64,000 bases of DNA from Rusavskia elegans (GCA_011316305.1 SAUG01000056.1:186001-250000); one strand, 5' to 3'. Shown: positions 11,980-26,500, numbered from the stretch's first letter. Made by a program: numbers and translations. The notes: generated by a model not told the origin, from the letters alone.

Positions 11980-13900
11980 ATTATTAGTTAATTACTAAAC
12001 TAGAGCTTTATTTAGTAAAAGAAGAAACGAGCAGAAAGGCTAAATATATAAATATCGCCTTCTAGCTATACGATTTCTATAAAACAGTATTAGACTATCG
12101 ATACCAGTCGACTATTAAGTTACTAACTAGGCGTAAGATCTAATATCTTATAATAATATCGTTTAGACTTTTAATTTAAACAGGTACTATACTTTACTCT
12201 ATAGAATAATCTAAAAAAAGAGCTATCTTTAAAATAGTTGTTAAAAAATTCGAGTAATTAACTAAAGACTATAAGGTTAACTGTTTTATATATCTAGTTA
12301 TTATTAAACTTCGAACTTCTATAAATAACTAAATACGTTTAACTAGAGAGTACGATAATTATAACTCCTAGAATTTATTAGGACGCCGAGATATCTTCGA
12401 GCTAATTCTCCTATTAAGACCTATTCTACTTTTCTTACTACTAATAACTTCCTAACAGGTATAATAGGCCTAATAGACTTAACTTTAGAATTTAGACGTC
12501 GAGGAAGATAAAGCTAATATAGTTAACTTTAGTAATAAGCAGTTTAAAAGGTTTATAGCGGGATTAAAAATAACTTAAACGCTTTAAAGGAAGCGTAATA
12601 CTAGCGATCGCTTTCGACCTACTAATATCGGGTACTTTAATTCTAATAGTAGTACCTCGGAGCTATTAGAAACTAAAATAAGTAAAATAATCTACTATAA
12701 CGTTTTCTCGTTTACTATCCGAATTCGTATTAAAGTATAATACGAGGATACAGCTATTATTATATAAAACTTTAATTAATATCTTCTAGATACAGCCGAA
12801 TAATAGTATACTAGTAAAATCGATAAGACTATTTATAACGGACTTTATATACGTATCTAAAATTAGTATAAAAATCTCGAAATACGTTTCCGTAAATTAC
12901 TAGGCGAAGTATTCTATAAATTTAAATAATACCGATATACTTTTTAAAATATACGTATTTATAAAAATCTAAAAGACTATATCTAATATATTATTTTTAA
13001 TAGTAAAAATATAGATAATATAACTACCGAGTAAATTTAAATAATACTAGCGATTAACTATATAGATAGTAAGTTATACCTAACGCTATCTCCTATTACC
13101 GCGGATATTATACTAGCCGCTTTTATCGTTTATATATAATATCGGGAGCCCGACTGATTTAATAACTATAAACTATACGCTAACCAGGGTTCTAGTAAGT
13201 TCTAGTAAAATTCTAATCGAATATAGAACCGGCTACTATTTTATAACGATAACTAAAATGAACGAAAGTATAGTTCGGACTATAAAAACCTTCGCTACTA
13301 TAATAATAAGTCCGTAGATAAATTAATTAAGAAAGAGGAACGCGTTATTATAAAGTAGTCCTAAAATGAACTACGCTATAATAATAATAATAAAAGAAAA
13401 AGTAAATAGATCTACTATAATAATTAAAAATCGAATTATAGATTTTAATCCGGTAATAAATTTTAAGAAGGCTATAACCAGGAATATTATAAAGGAATCT
13501 TATATAATAATAATAGCGATAAATCTAGCGGTTACGAGGTTCTATAAAATATAAACTTTATTATTTAATAAATAGGCTTTTTAGTATCGCCTATCGTCCT
13601 ATCGCTTATAGATAAGAGATAGGCCCGCTCTAGGAAATATAAATACTACTATTAGGAAATCGCTTTATAAACTAAATATTATAAATATAAAAAATCCGAT
13701 TACCTATCTAAATCTAAAGCCGCTATATTATCTACTAATAAAAGTAAAGTCTTCCTAATTAGAAAAGTATAGTCTAAAATTTAGCCTAAAGTTTAGCCTA
13801 AAATTTAACCTAAAAAGCCTATTAATAATCGATCTATTATTATTTTCTTATAAACTAATCTAAACGAACAGGCGTCTGGCTATACTTTTAAAGATTTCTA
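11980..13900 (+). pseudogene. Gypsy 1 gag remnant
   Basis: The region between primer site and protease has protein-like composition interrupted by many TAA/TAG codons. Near 13.67-13.72 kb a Tyr-x2-Tyr-x4-Tyr pattern may be a zinc knuckle whose Cys and His codons were turned to Tyr by G-to-A/C-to-T change, but the fourth ligand is not seen. Gag would form the particle and bind element RNA. A 62-codon frame at 13366-13554 lies here and is only a fragment. Confidence 0.5.
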
Positions 13901-13919
13901 GTATATAATGATATAAATA

Positions 13920-16900
13920 TATATCGATAGTTCAGTAAATAATAAAACTACTATATATATAGATTCCGGATACGGAATATTATTAATTAACCGAAAGTAT
14001 TTAAAAAAGTACTATCTAATAATAGAAGTTAAAGTAATACCTACTTCGATAACGATACGAGGTATTAGTATAAAAGAATACTAGGCGAACTAATATATAA
14101 TAGTAGACATCTATCTTCCAACTATAAAAAAGCTAATTTTATATATCTACCGCGAGATATATATCGTCGACGATCTATAAACTATTAACTAACGTATTAA
14201 TTAAAATAGATATCCTATTCCCTAAAGGATAGGTACTCGATTATTCTAACTAAAAGGCGATCTTTACTAAGTACTAGAATCTTAAAATCAAGCTCTAGAT
14301 ATTTAGCGAAGCTAAGGTTCGACGAATAATCTTTAGTAAAAAAAAGATTATTAATCTATCTAGGAAGCGCGCCGCTATCCTAATTATAGGCGCTAAAGGA
14401 AAGGATTTTAACTTCTTTAACCGAAACCTTTTATTCGAACCCTCTAACTAATTATTTACGCTATTTATATTAATAGTAAATAGAAATATAAATTATATTA
14501 CCGCCGAAAATCCTACCGATATACCTATAATAGTAATACGCTATATAAATCTAGGCCGTATCGCAGATAGCGATAATATTAGAGGCTACTTCTTAGTATC
14601 CTAGAATAATAAGTTACTCGCGACTAAGGATAAAAATAAAAGTAACTAGAAAAAAGCTATAATAAAAGGATTTTTAGCCGCGGCTTTAGTAATTTATATC
14701 GGCTAGTAACTTTCCGGAATAACGGTATAAATAGCTAATCTTGCTATACCGACCTTAATATCGATAGTATCTAAAATTTATCTATCTAACGGCGTTACTA
14801 TATATAGAATATCTTAAAAGGTAGATAAATTCTAAAGAGTTATCGATAAACTCCTACTATTATAGATCGATTCCGGCTAGTAAATAAAGGTATCTAAAAA
14901 TAAATAGATAGAAATCCCTTTAGTTAATAATTAGAAATAATAGTATAAACCGGGGTAGATATAAATCTATACTTTAGGACGTCGTAATTAAAAGATTATC
15001 GATAAGACCTTTAATAAACTATATAAATAAGGCCGTTTAGAATAGACTAAATACTATATTAAATTTAGTTTCCCCTACTTCGTAGTCTAGAAGCCTTCTA
15101 CCTTTAACTAACCTATAAAGAGCCGAGTTATAGTTAATATTCGAGTATTTAATAAAACTACTATTCTAGATACGTATTCTATCTCGATATAATCTAATAT
15201 TCTAGTATTACTAAAAGGATATAAATTTATTATAATAGTCGACGCGGTATCGTTCTTCTACTAGTTCCTAGTTAAATAATCGTATTAATACCGCTTTACT
15301 GTAGCGATTTATTAAGGATAGGAAATCTTTAATTATATACTAATAGAATACTATAACTCGCTAGTATATATATAATAGATAATAGACCGAATTCTATAGG
15401 ATTATTATAATTACGCGAGGGTATATATTAACGATATTATTATTTTTTCTAAGATTTTTAAAGAGTATATCGAATACCTTTACGCTATATTTAAAAAGCT
15501 CTCTAAGTATAATATTAGCTTTAGCTCTAAAAAGTCGTTTTTAGTATACCTTTTAGTATAATTACTAGGATAGCGAGTAGACGTATTTAATCTTATAATA
15601 GATATAGAAAAACTAGCTATAATTATACGTCTAGCTTTCCTATAAATATTATAAAAACTGGACTACTATCTAGGCCTAACCGGCTATCTATAAAACTACG
15701 TCCCCTTCTATTCCGGCGTTAATTAGCTTCTAAAAAACTAAAAGATAATGTTCTACTAGATTTTATAGGAATAATAAGTAACCGGTAATATATAAAAGAG
15801 AAAAGCAGCGAAGGCGAAAGTTATAATACTAACGAAGGAAAAAATAAAGTCCTACCGGATAATATAGAAGTTATTTATTCGACTAGAAATATTAATCTAC
15901 TTCGTAGTTATATAAATCTTTTATATCGGTATTAATACTAGCTTATAAAGTATTAGGGCCTATACTTACTATTCTAAATATAAGACCGACGGGGTATTTA
16001 AATAGAAATCTATTAAATCTATTTCATTTTTATCTAGAGTACTTATAGCTATAGAAATAAGATACTAGCCTATCGAGTTAGAGGTTATAGAGCTTATATA
16101 AGTAGTAAAGAAACTATACTATCTTATCGAAGCCTTCTATTACGCTATAGTTATCTATATTAACTATTAGGCGATTATTAATAAAACGAGATAGAGGAGC
16201 TTTAATACTACTTTTATAATACGATTTAACCTCCGCTACGTACGCTTTTTTAAATATTTATCTAGATTTATATTAGATATCCGATATAAACCCGGTAAGT
16301 TAGATTTTATCCCGGATATACTTTTTCGGCTCTCTATCGTAATAGAGACCTAGAAGTTCCTCGAAGAACGCTATATAGATAAAACGGATACCGAAAACGC
16401 CGAACGAGCCCTTCTATTATAATATAGATATCTAATCGCTGTAGTAGAACTATTAGAAAAATTTAAAATAAAATTTAAATAGATAAATATAGAGGATAAA
16501 AGCTATTCTAGAATGGTCGAATAGCTCTGTAGTAATAATATATTAAAGGAAGACGGAGTTCGCCTACCTTTTTTACTCTGCCGAAGTCTTATCTATTTTA
16601 ACGATAAAGAGCTAGGTCGCCGTATTATAATACCTAGCGCTCTAGATTAAAAGCTATTTTATATAGCTTATAATAATACCGGATACTCTAGCTATACCCG
16701 AATAAATAAGCGACTAATAAATAAATTCTTTATTTTTAATATAGTAAAAAAGTTTAAAGAATATATTACTTACTATCTCGATTATTAAAAAAAAAAAAAA
16801 CCTCGCTATAGATTATTTAGATTATTCTAGCCTATTTTATATCCGGCGAAGCCCTTTAATATTCTATTAATCGATTTTATCCTAGCTCTACTAGTCTCGG

Positions 16901-18070
16901 TACTAGATAAATTTAACTATATTAAACCGATTATAGATAAGTTTATAAAGGCTATTATCAATACTCTAGGTAAAATAATACAGGCTGGAAAAGATTAGAT
17001 AATAGTATTACTTAACCGCCTATATTTAATATTATTGGAAGTATCGAAAGTGATAATATCCGATAGAGACTATAAATTTATCGGTAAGCTATAATCTATA
17101 ATATTTAAACGACTAGGAAATTACTTAATTTTTATTACTTTATAGTATCTATTAGCCGACAGGTAATTAGAAAATACTAACCAGACGGTCGAAATTATTT
17201 TATACTATTTTTTTATAATATTAGAAGATTATAACCGATAGCTAACGATTTTACCTCGACTTTCCGCTATATTTTCTAATAGTACAAGCCGTAGAACAGG
17301 CTTCGTACCGATATAATTAATATATAGATAAAGAATAAAGAAAGAACTCGACCTAGTAAAAGTAGAAGAAGATACCCTAATTATAGATTTTCTAGAAGAA
17401 GATACTACGGCTCTACTATAGCTTTAGCGAATAGAAACGGCGCCGCTAATATAGGTAAATTCTATACTATTTATTCTATCCGCTAAAGTAAATATACTGA
17501 TATTTATAGAGATTATAGCGTAGATATACCCTACTATTATAGAAGAACCGTTATAGCTCTACTAGTTAATATATATCGATATTAGAGATACTATTAGTCT
17601 AGCCGCTATAGTAATAAAACGCTAGTACGACTCGAAGTATCTATAGTAGTTCTTCCGCGCGGGTAATTAGGTTAGTCTATAGCTTTATTCAAGATATACG
17701 GTACCTAGTTTAAAGGACCGAAATTATAAAATCGAATAGTAATTCGCTAGACCTTTTATAGTTTTTAAAAAGATTAATCTACTAGCCTACCGCCTTTGCC
17801 TACTAAATTTAATAAACCGACTATAGCCTATTATTTCGATCGCTTATCTAGAACCCGCGAAACCGCTTTATAAAAATCTCTACTAGCGATAGCTAATAGA
17901 GCCTATTTTAATATCGATAAATAAAGTTAACCGCCTAATCGAAGGTTTACTCCGCCGCCGTAATTAGAACCGCCGGGGTAGAAAAGTATTTACCGAATAT
18001 CTAGTATAATACTAAAGTTTAAGCGCCGAGTATTAGTAGTAAAGACCTAGAAGGATTATTCTAGACTAGC
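13920..18070 (+). pseudogene. Gypsy 1 pol remnant (PR-RT-RNaseH-IN-chromodomain)
   Basis: Protease: IDSGYG at 13959-13976, the aspartyl protease active site with Cys turned to Tyr. Reverse transcriptase: VYINDIIIFSK at 15421-15453, the YxDD box with the first Asp changed to Asn. RNase H follows at about 15.9-16.35 kb. Integrase core at about 16.85-17.25 kb includes IISDRD near 17052. A basic, chromodomain-like tail lies near 17.9-18.06 kb and ends before the 3' LTR. Such polyproteins copy RNA to DNA and insert it; this one is dead, with tens of stops typical of RIP. Confidence 0.8.
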
Positions 18071-18498
18071 TAAAAGCGGAATTCGAAGCTATATAAACTC
18101 TAGCTAATTAGAACGAGCAGGAGTACTAAATAGAATATAAAATATAAAGATAGCGCTAATCGATACTATCTTTATTTTTTTTTTTAACTTTTTCGGCTAG
18201 ATTTATAAAATATTTAGAATATAATATATATTTATTACAAAAGTTTTCTTGTATAGAAATATAGTAAAATTTATCTAAAGTAACGTTATAGACTAATTAC
18301 GTTAGATACAATCCGCTATCTAGATTCGAGCCCCGACTATATATATTAGAATAATCCTACTTTTTTAATTTTTTTTATCTTTAACTTCGAGCCGTTTAAA
18401 GCTATTTAAACGTTTAAATACTCTTTGTTAACTTATACTAATTAGAGAAGCAGAGGAACCCCTTTTAGAAATAAAAAGCTTTTTATAAAGCCGATAAC

Positions 18499-18669
18499 TA
18501 TTATAATTATTAATTAGCTAGGTTTTTATTATACTAGCGAATAGTAACTTAGAGTAGTTAGCGTCTTAGAGCCAGTTCTACTAGCTCTACCTCCTTTTTT
18601 ATATATATAGTTTTTATAGATTATTTCAATATTATTACGATTACCATATATCTACTATATACTCGTTTA
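18499..18669 (+). repeat. Gypsy 1 3' LTR
   Basis: Direct repeat of 11619-11789. Its terminal TG has become TA. Most other differences are transitions, as RIP produces. Confidence 0.8.
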
Positions 18670-19210
18670 ATTAACTAATTTATTATTTTCTAATAATATT
18701 TTTGAAATTATAATTAGATTTAAAATAAATTAAAAAATTTTAAATTAAATCATAGCTAATTTAATTTAATTTATTATAAAGTTTTTATCTAAGAAATATA
18801 TATATAGTTTTATAATAGAAATAATAAAATATAGTACTATATTTATTTATTAGATAAATTATAAACTAAATTTCTATAGAATTTTATAGAATTATTAATT
18901 TTTCTAGAAGATTTCTTTTGAAACTATATTGATTTTTCATATATATATTATCATTATTATATAAAGTAACGATTATTATATTTTATATATAAAGAAATTT
19001 TTACAACAAAAAATATAAAGTTCATCAGATAAAATATATAACGCAGTTAATTATATTAACTATTTTCTTTTTTATTCGATTACGAATCCTTTATTATATA
19101 AATATAATTTCGTTATTTATAGTCTTTGGTCTACTAGTCCTTTTTTATTATTATAAATAATTATAAATATCTATTATTCTCGCTAAAACTATCTACTATT
19201 TATTTATTTC
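18670..19210. other. AT-rich spacer
   Basis: RIP-like DNA without recognised feature. Confidence 0.55.
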
Positions 19211-19383
19211 GTTAATTTATTTTAGTTTTAGTATCCGATAAACCAATAGTTCGATAAATAAATCAAGCGTTAATATACTAATATTAAATATACGATAATA
19301 GAATTTATATTTTTATTTAATTAACGTAAATAACGGTTTTATAGAATTTTAATTAAAATTAATTTAGCAATGTAATATATATA
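19211..19383 (+). repeat. Dispersed repeat R1, copy 3 (start only)
   Basis: First ~170 bp of R1, ending where the next MITE begins. Confidence 0.55.
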
Positions 19384-19831
19384 CATTCGTCGATTCGGGT
19401 CGGATTTCTATCGAATTATCAGATATCCGACTCGATTTTAGTAACCCGATTCGGATCCGATCCGAGTTGTAATAGATCGAATCCGGGTCGGATTATTTAA
19501 TAACTCGATCCGGATCTAATTTAATTAAGTTATATATTAAATATATTATTATTTTAGTTTTTTCGTAAAGGTAATTTATCTAGATAATATATTTCTTCGA
19601 ATTAGAATCATTCTAGCTTATATAATTAATTAATTAAATTATTTTATAAAAATTTATATAAAAGTTATATTAGCTTTATACATTTATACTAGAGTTCAGC
19701 GGTTTTAGCGAATTAGATAGAATTATAATTTAGAACTCGAAATCCGGTCGGATCGGATTACATTTTAGTCTAATCCGATTCGGATCGGATCGGGTTAACT
19801 AATTCGAATTTAAAATTCGACTCGGCCAGTC
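19384..19831 (+). mobile_element. MITE-like TIR element (448 bp)
   Basis: Right terminus GCCAGTC before TA (19832-19833). Left terminus is degraded but sits after TA (19382-19383) and leads into the subterminal TCGATTCGGGTCGG block. It separates R1 copy 3 from an inverted R1 copy. Confidence 0.65.
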
Positions 19832-19849
19832 TAGACGTATACTTTAAAA

Positions 19850-20487
19850 TATCTATCTATAGTTTATATTTCGGCTATATCTATTCTGTAATCCATATCT
19901 AAACGTTCTATTAAATTATTAAAATATTTTTTGATTTATAAAATTTTAAATAGATTACTAGATAATATATTAGCTACTACGGTTAAAAGGCTTACTCGGT
20001 CGATTAGATTAAAAAGAAATAGAAGAATTAGATAGCGTATTTTAAAAATAATAAAAATTAAATTTTTTATTATAGTTATATTAAATTACTTTAACTATTA
20101 TATTATAGTAGACGTGCGCGCGTATAGATATAAGTATTATTTATATAAAAAGATATTATCTTCTAGTTTAGCTACAGTATAGCTATTACGGAAATTTATA
20201 GGTATATAAAAGATTTTAAATTTATATTACTAGTAAAAGAAAAATAGAAAGCGATAACTACGAGGTATATTTATCTATAAGAATCACGTTAGTTAAATTT
20301 TCGATAGAAAAATACGTTATATTACTAGATAAATTTGAATTTGAATTCTATAGAACTAATATTGAAATTATTTAAATTAGAATATAATTCTACTATCGTA
20401 TATTCGATATAAATATATTAACGTTTGATTTATTTACCGAATTACAGGTTTATCGGATACTACAACTAAAATTATTTTAACTAAATA
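19850..20487 (-). repeat. Dispersed repeat R1, copy 4 (inverted)
   Basis: The reverse complement of this segment follows R1 copies 1 and 2, beginning at the right with TTAGTTGTAGTATCC. Together with copy 3 it forms an inverted pair around the MITE. Confidence 0.55.
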
Positions 20488-20738
20488 AAATTACAAATAT
20501 TATATTCTATAATTTAATAATTTCGACCGTATTAACTATTTTTATTGTAATATAATTAAAAGTTTCGCGGTATAATTTAGTAGATAATACTTTTAAAATT
20601 AGATTTTGGAAAACTTTCTAATAGTAATAGATAGTTCGAAATGTTATAGTAATAACTTTTTATTTATATTTCTATAAATAAACTATCAGCTAGATAGTTA
20701 AAAATATTATCTTAAAATATTATATTTACCGCTATATA

Positions 20739-21341
20739 AAATAGCTATTTCGATACGAATTTCCGTCGATATTTATAATCCGATCCGATTTTTTAATAAA
20801 TCGAACCGATTCGATTTACTAAATAGTCGATTTCGGATTAAATTCGAAAATTTAATAAAAATCTACTTAACTTTTACTAATAGTTATATATAATATATAT
20901 TTATACTCTAATTAATTACTTTAGTTTATATATTAAAGTAATCTATTTTATCGATTTAAAGAAATTTTAGCTAATATAGTTAGTTTATAAATAGTTAATT
21001 TAAAGATGTGATATAAATTTATTATTTGATTTTCTAAATTTTATAAATTTAGTAATATATTTAGATCGAATTAGATTATAAATAAAAATAAAAAAAAAAA
21101 CTAAAAATAATTCTAATATAAAAAAATTTATATCTAATTAATTATCGATATCTAATAATAATAGATTTAGATAAATATATTATTTCGATATATTACTATA
21201 TTAATAATAAATAAATAGATTTTATTATATAGAAAAGATAAATTTAACGGTTTTAATCTATTAAATCCGAATTTTCGAATTCGATCTAGAATCGAATCGG
21301 ATTAGTTAATCTAGATTCGAAATCCGATCCGACGATAAATC
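20739..21341 (+). mobile_element. MITE-like TIR element (603 bp)
   Basis: Left terminus AAATAGC after TA (20737-20738); right terminus ATAAATC before TA (21342-21343), both RIP-weakened. Subterminal blocks match 36893-37359, and the interior is longer than in most copies. Confidence 0.6.
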
Positions 21342-21343
21342 TA

Positions 21344-24167
21344 GCTATTTCTAATACTATAGTTTTTATCTATTATTAAAAACTTAATAGATAGTAATTA
21401 TAGAAAATTGATTGTAATATAATATTGAAACTATATATTGATTCTATATCTACGTTTATATATAGACGATTATATTATATTCTAGCTGAATGTCCAATAA
21501 TTAATTATTTAGATATTTCGTTTACTAATATCAAAAACTATAATATTTATTTATTACAGAATTATAAAATATAATATCAGCCGGAGATAGTTTATTTAGT
21601 ATATAATATTTAAACTTCATATTCGGTTTTTTATTTCGTATTTAAATTAATAAATACTATTATTTTCTAAATAATATTTTCGATCGTCGATCATTTAATT
21701 AACTCGATTACTAGTTTAAATATAGCAATTTCTTTATATTATAATAAGTTCAAAATGAATATCATACGAGATATTATAATATAATATCCAAAAAATTTAT
21801 CTATTTTAACATTTATTTGTATACAAATAACTATCGTTATCTTGAAATCAACTATTCGATATATAACAATTTAGATAGTTCGTTTACTAATTTAACTATT
21901 ATTCCTTTTATTTATCGTTTGATTCTTTAAATACTATTCTATAGATATAGATATTAAATATCTATTATATAGCTTTCGGCCAGTATATCTAGTAGTTTTA
22001 GTATATTATTTTAAATTCATTGAATTGTATACGTAATAATTGAACGTATTATCTTATAGTAGTAAACGTAATAATCTACTATATACTATGAAATAAATAA
22101 TGTTTAAATATTTAAATCCTAATAGATATAAAATATATAAATCATATATATTTAAATTGTTCGTTTATTTTATTTAATATCATTCAAAATTTAAAATTTT
22201 TATATAAAAATTTAATATTTAGCTATAAAGAATTACGGTTTTATCGAACGTTTAAATTTATACTACTAACTTCATTAAAAATATTAAGATTTTTATTAAA
22301 AATATTAAATTTTAAAATATAAATTATAAAAATACGAACCTATTAAATTTACGGAATATTATTTTGAAATTATTATTTATATAACTTTTAAAATATTTTT
22401 TATTTAAATAATTTACTATTTATAAAAAACTATTAATTATCAAAGTAACTTTATATCCGCTAATATGCTACGTTTAGTAATTATTACGTTTCTCAACAGT
22501 TTTTTTTAAACGTATAGATTTTATAAAATAACTTTGTTCTAGATTTTGTTTTTTTTATTATAGTATCTTTTTATTTTATTTATTCGATCTTTTTTTTAAA
22601 TATTTATATAAAAATTAAAAAAAATAACTACTATTATTGTTATTTTCTAGTCGATAAATTTATTTATATAATTTTTTCTTTACTCTATATTAAAATACTA
22701 TTTATCAAAAAATTAAAATATTTGTTTTCTAAACTAATACGATATTCTAGTATATTTATATCGATAATCTTTTAATAAATAAATTCTATATTATTATTAC
22801 AGATTTTTCAATCTAATCTATTATATATTTATTATAAAATAATTTTATTTTCAAATATTTTGATATTTACTTTAACGGCGGAAACTATTCAATTTAATTG
22901 TATAATTATTTACTTTCTACTCTCTTTTATTACTATTAAAAGTAATAAATATAATAATAAATTTTTTTAATAATTTTAATTTCTATAGAAAATATTATAT
23001 TTACGACTACTATTTTCATTTATACGAGTTATATTTTTTTTAAATTATATTAAACAATAATAATTTTTTGAATAATATTTTATAGTAATAATAATTTTTA
23101 GTATTTAGATTTAATTGAAAGTAGTAGATTTTATTAGACTTTTGGTTATTATTAATATATTCGTTTTTTGAAAATATATCTAAAGGTAATAATTTGAATA
23201 TATAATTGAAATAGAAATCTATTAATTTTATTAATAGCCGGATCCGAAAATATAAAATAAATATTTTTTAAAATTAAATTTCAATTTCGATATAATATAC
23301 TAAATCTTTGATTTTGAAATTTAGTGAAAATCAAATAATCTAGTAATATAAAATGAAATATCTATATTTTACGTAGAGTATAAAATAATATTTAATATTT
23401 AAAATAAATTTAATAAAATAAAAACAATTTTTAAAGTCGAGTTTTTCTAATTTTATTTTTATAATTAGCAGTAATAGATGATATAGTATTTTTCTATAAC
23501 ATTATATTGAAGTTTTTTTACTAATATTATTTAATAGTTAATATTAATATTAAATATCTCGGTAACTAAATCTAATATTATATAAAAGGCTTTCAGTATT
23601 TAATTCGAGCTATTCAATATTTTTAATAATGAAACTAACTAATATTGAATTTATGATTTTAATATCTATTATTATCGTTATATAAATAGTTTTCTAGTTC
23701 TACTATCGAAATTTCTATTTATATATCGTCGTTATCTATTTTAGCTCCGTTAGATCTAGTAATACTATCGCCGATAAATCTATAGATTAAAAATAAGATT
23801 AAGTCGCAGTCTAATTAATCGATATAATCTTTTTTTTTATTTATCTACTCTAAAATCTATAACGTTAATACTATCTAATAAACTAATATAAACTATTATT
23901 AAATTTTTCGTCTACTTTATATTTTAATATTATATAGTCGTAGCAATCTCTATTCTTTTTAAATATTCGAATAATTAGATAATACTCCGCCGCGAAAGTT
24001 TTTAGTCTAGACCGTTAAAGAAATAGAAAATAAAGTAAATAAATTATAGAAGCGTATCCGCGCGCTGGATAAAATTGTATTATTAATATAATAAGTAATT
24101 ATTAAAATACTACAGCGTATTAAAATAAATAAAAAAAGAGAGAAATAATATCTACTATATAGACCTA
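21344..24167. other. AT-rich gene-free stretch (2.8 kb)
   Basis: RIP-like DNA with no protein motif recognised. GC is slightly higher at about 23.69-24.06 kb, perhaps a remnant of another element, but nothing can be named. Confidence 0.55.
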
Positions 24168-24507
24168 GTCTAGCTTTTTAAATACGGGTTTCCGTCGATA
24201 TCTATAATCTAATCAGATTTTTTAGCGAACTAAATCGGTTTAATTTACTAAACGGTCGGTTTCGGATTAAATTCGGAAATCTAATATAAATTTACGAAAT
24301 TTTTATTAATAGTAAAATAAAATATTTATTAGAATATTGGATTTAAAATAATAGAAGTATAGTTAGATATTATATCTGGTCTAACTAGTATCTTTCTAGC
24401 TAGGTTAGTTGATTAATTATAAATTTCTAAAATTATTCGTATGATTTTTATATTGGAACTGTACACATTTTAAAAAGTAAATAGATAATTTAAATTGAAT
24501 CAAATTA
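24168..24507 (+). mobile_element. MITE-like element, left part
   Basis: Left terminus GTCTAGC after TA and the GGGTTTCCGTCG-type subterminal block. No matching right end before the next copy begins. Confidence 0.5.
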
Positions 24508-24885
24508 CACTGGCTATTTTAATATAGATTTCCGTTAGTACTTCGGAAATCTAATACGAATTTTAACGAGTCGGTTCGATCTAATCTATTAAACGATTTA
24601 GATCGGTTTCTAATATTAAAATCGAAAGTCGGATAGAATTATAAAATGAAAATTTATAGAAATCCGATTCGATTTAAATTATAATTAAATTGAATAGTTA
24701 TAATATTTAGCTTTTATAAATAATTGATATTTCAAATATATTATTTCTTTAATTTATAATAAAGAATTTAATATTACAAATTAGTGATATATATTATTTA
24801 ATATTAATAAATTTTATAGCTATATTTTATATTATCTTTTACTGGAAAAATTTTAGACTATATATTCTTTTTCGGATCTTTTAAT
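24508..24885 (+). mobile_element. MITE-like element, left part
   Basis: Left terminus CACTGGC after TA (24506-24507). Second of three same-strand copies in a row; its right end is missing. Confidence 0.5.
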
Positions 24886-24887
24886 TA

Positions 24888-25425
24888 AATTAACTATTTC
24901 GGGTCGAATTCCTGTCGGTATTTTAGAACCCCGACTCGAATTTTAGTAAATCGGTTTAACCCGATCCGCTAAATAGTATAGGTCGGTTTCTAAATTTAAA
25001 AATAAAAATTAGATTAGATTATAAAATAGATACCGATAAAAATCCGATCCGATATATTGAATTATTTATATATAGTATAATACTATACTTTATTAATTAA
25101 TTAATTCAATAATTAAAATTTTTTTAAAATAATATATTTAGATAATATCTTTTATTCAACTAGAAGTCTACTAGCTAACGTAATTAATAAATTAGAATTT
25201 TTTTAAATAAATAGATATAGTTTTATACTAGAATTATATTCTTATACTAGATCTTAGTAGTTTTAGCGGTTCGAACCCGGATACCCGAGTTTAATCTAGA
25301 ACCGAGTCGGTTTAATATCTAGAAAAACCGGAACCGACTCGATTCGATATCTAAAAAAGTCGGAACCGATTTAATTCGAACCCAGGATACGAACCCGGAT
25401 TTAAAACCCGATCCGACAGTCAATC
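24888..25425 (+). mobile_element. MITE-like TIR element (538 bp)
   Basis: Left terminus AATTAAC after TA (24886-24887); right terminus GTCAATC before TA (25426-25427). GC-richer subterminal blocks at both ends. Confidence 0.7.
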
Positions 25426-25427
25426 TA

Positions 25428-26195
25428 CTTTTAATTATATAAAATTCGATTATTAATTAACTTGTTATTATCTAGCTCTATTTCTAAATTTTTTATTAAA
25501 CTTTTCTTAAATTAACAATCGTTAATAAAGATAATAACTAGTTGAATAGAAATTAATATAAGATTAATATTGAAATAATATAAATGTAGTCGTATATTAA
25601 TAGTAAAATAAAAAGATAATAGATTAATTTACTAGATAAACAACAATATTTATTTCTATAGAATTTTATATATTCACTAATACTTTCTTTTTTATTCTAA
25701 TAATTTTAGCCGTATTTACTATTTCTATTACTATATTTTCGGAGGTTTTATTATATGGTCTAGTAAATAGTATTTTTAAAATTAGATATCGAAATCTTTT
25801 TAATAGCGATAGATATTTTGAAAGATTATAACACTAGCTTTCTATTTATTATTCTATTGATATACTATTAGCTAGACCATTTAGAGTAAATTATTTTAAA
25901 AATTTATTTCCATCGCTATTTTAATCGATTTTCTTTTATCCGATTCTTTTATTTCTAGTTTTTTCTAGATTTCTATTAATCGACTTCGTAAACTTTATAG
26001 GTCTATTATATAGTTTATATTTTTACTTTATTATATTAATAAATCTATTAATAATTTTTAAAAATATCTTTATATAGTATAATAAATAGATTAATAATTA
26101 ATATTATACTGTATATAATATATTAGAAATCTATAATAAAAATCAATTAATTGAAATAAATGATTAGAATTAGGGTTTAGTTAATTATTATAATT
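25428..26195. other. AT-rich spacer
   Basis: RIP-like DNA without recognised feature. Confidence 0.55.
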
Positions 26196-26500
26196 ATCGA
26201 TACAGGTAGTTCTGGAAGCTATATTAATAGTTTATTATCGTACGTATTTCGAAGTAGTTTAAAGGAATTCTAGTAAAAAGTCGCTCGCTCTTCCGTATAT
26301 ATAGAGCGATATTTATTCCTGGATTATAGAAAAGGAATAGTTATTAAATAGAGGATATAATAGAATAAAAACGATTAACTACGTTGTAAACCTTAGTTAA
26401 CTGCTCCTTTTAACTGCGAAAACTCTTTGCTATATAAGTAATAACTGTTATTATCGTATAAAAACTACGGTAATAAAACGTATATATATAATTATTTAAA
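26196..26500 (+). repeat. Dispersed repeat R3, copy 2
   Basis: Matches 9040-9395: a protein-like stretch (VLEAILIVYYRTYFE), then a non-coding tail with the TTATCGTA / TACGGTAA hairpin. Truncated on the left relative to copy 1. Confidence 0.6.

Larger units (their letters stand above)
11619..18669 (+). mobile_element. Gypsy 1: full-length RIP-mutated Ty3/Gypsy LTR retrotransposon
   Basis: Two direct LTRs of about 171 bp enclose degenerate gag and pol in the order protease, reverse transcriptase, RNase H, integrase and a chromodomain-like tail, which defines the Ty3/Gypsy order. The LTRs differ almost only by C/T and G/A changes, with the 3' copy more mutated. A conserved primer-binding block follows the 5' LTR. 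No convincing target duplication is visible. No long open frame survives, so the element cannot move on its own. Confidence 0.85.

Noticed and set aside
11619..18669. Convincing target-site duplication for Gypsy 1
   Set aside because: The flanks (TTTAC versus ATTAA or TTAAC) do not match well, and in such AT-rich DNA a partial match means little.
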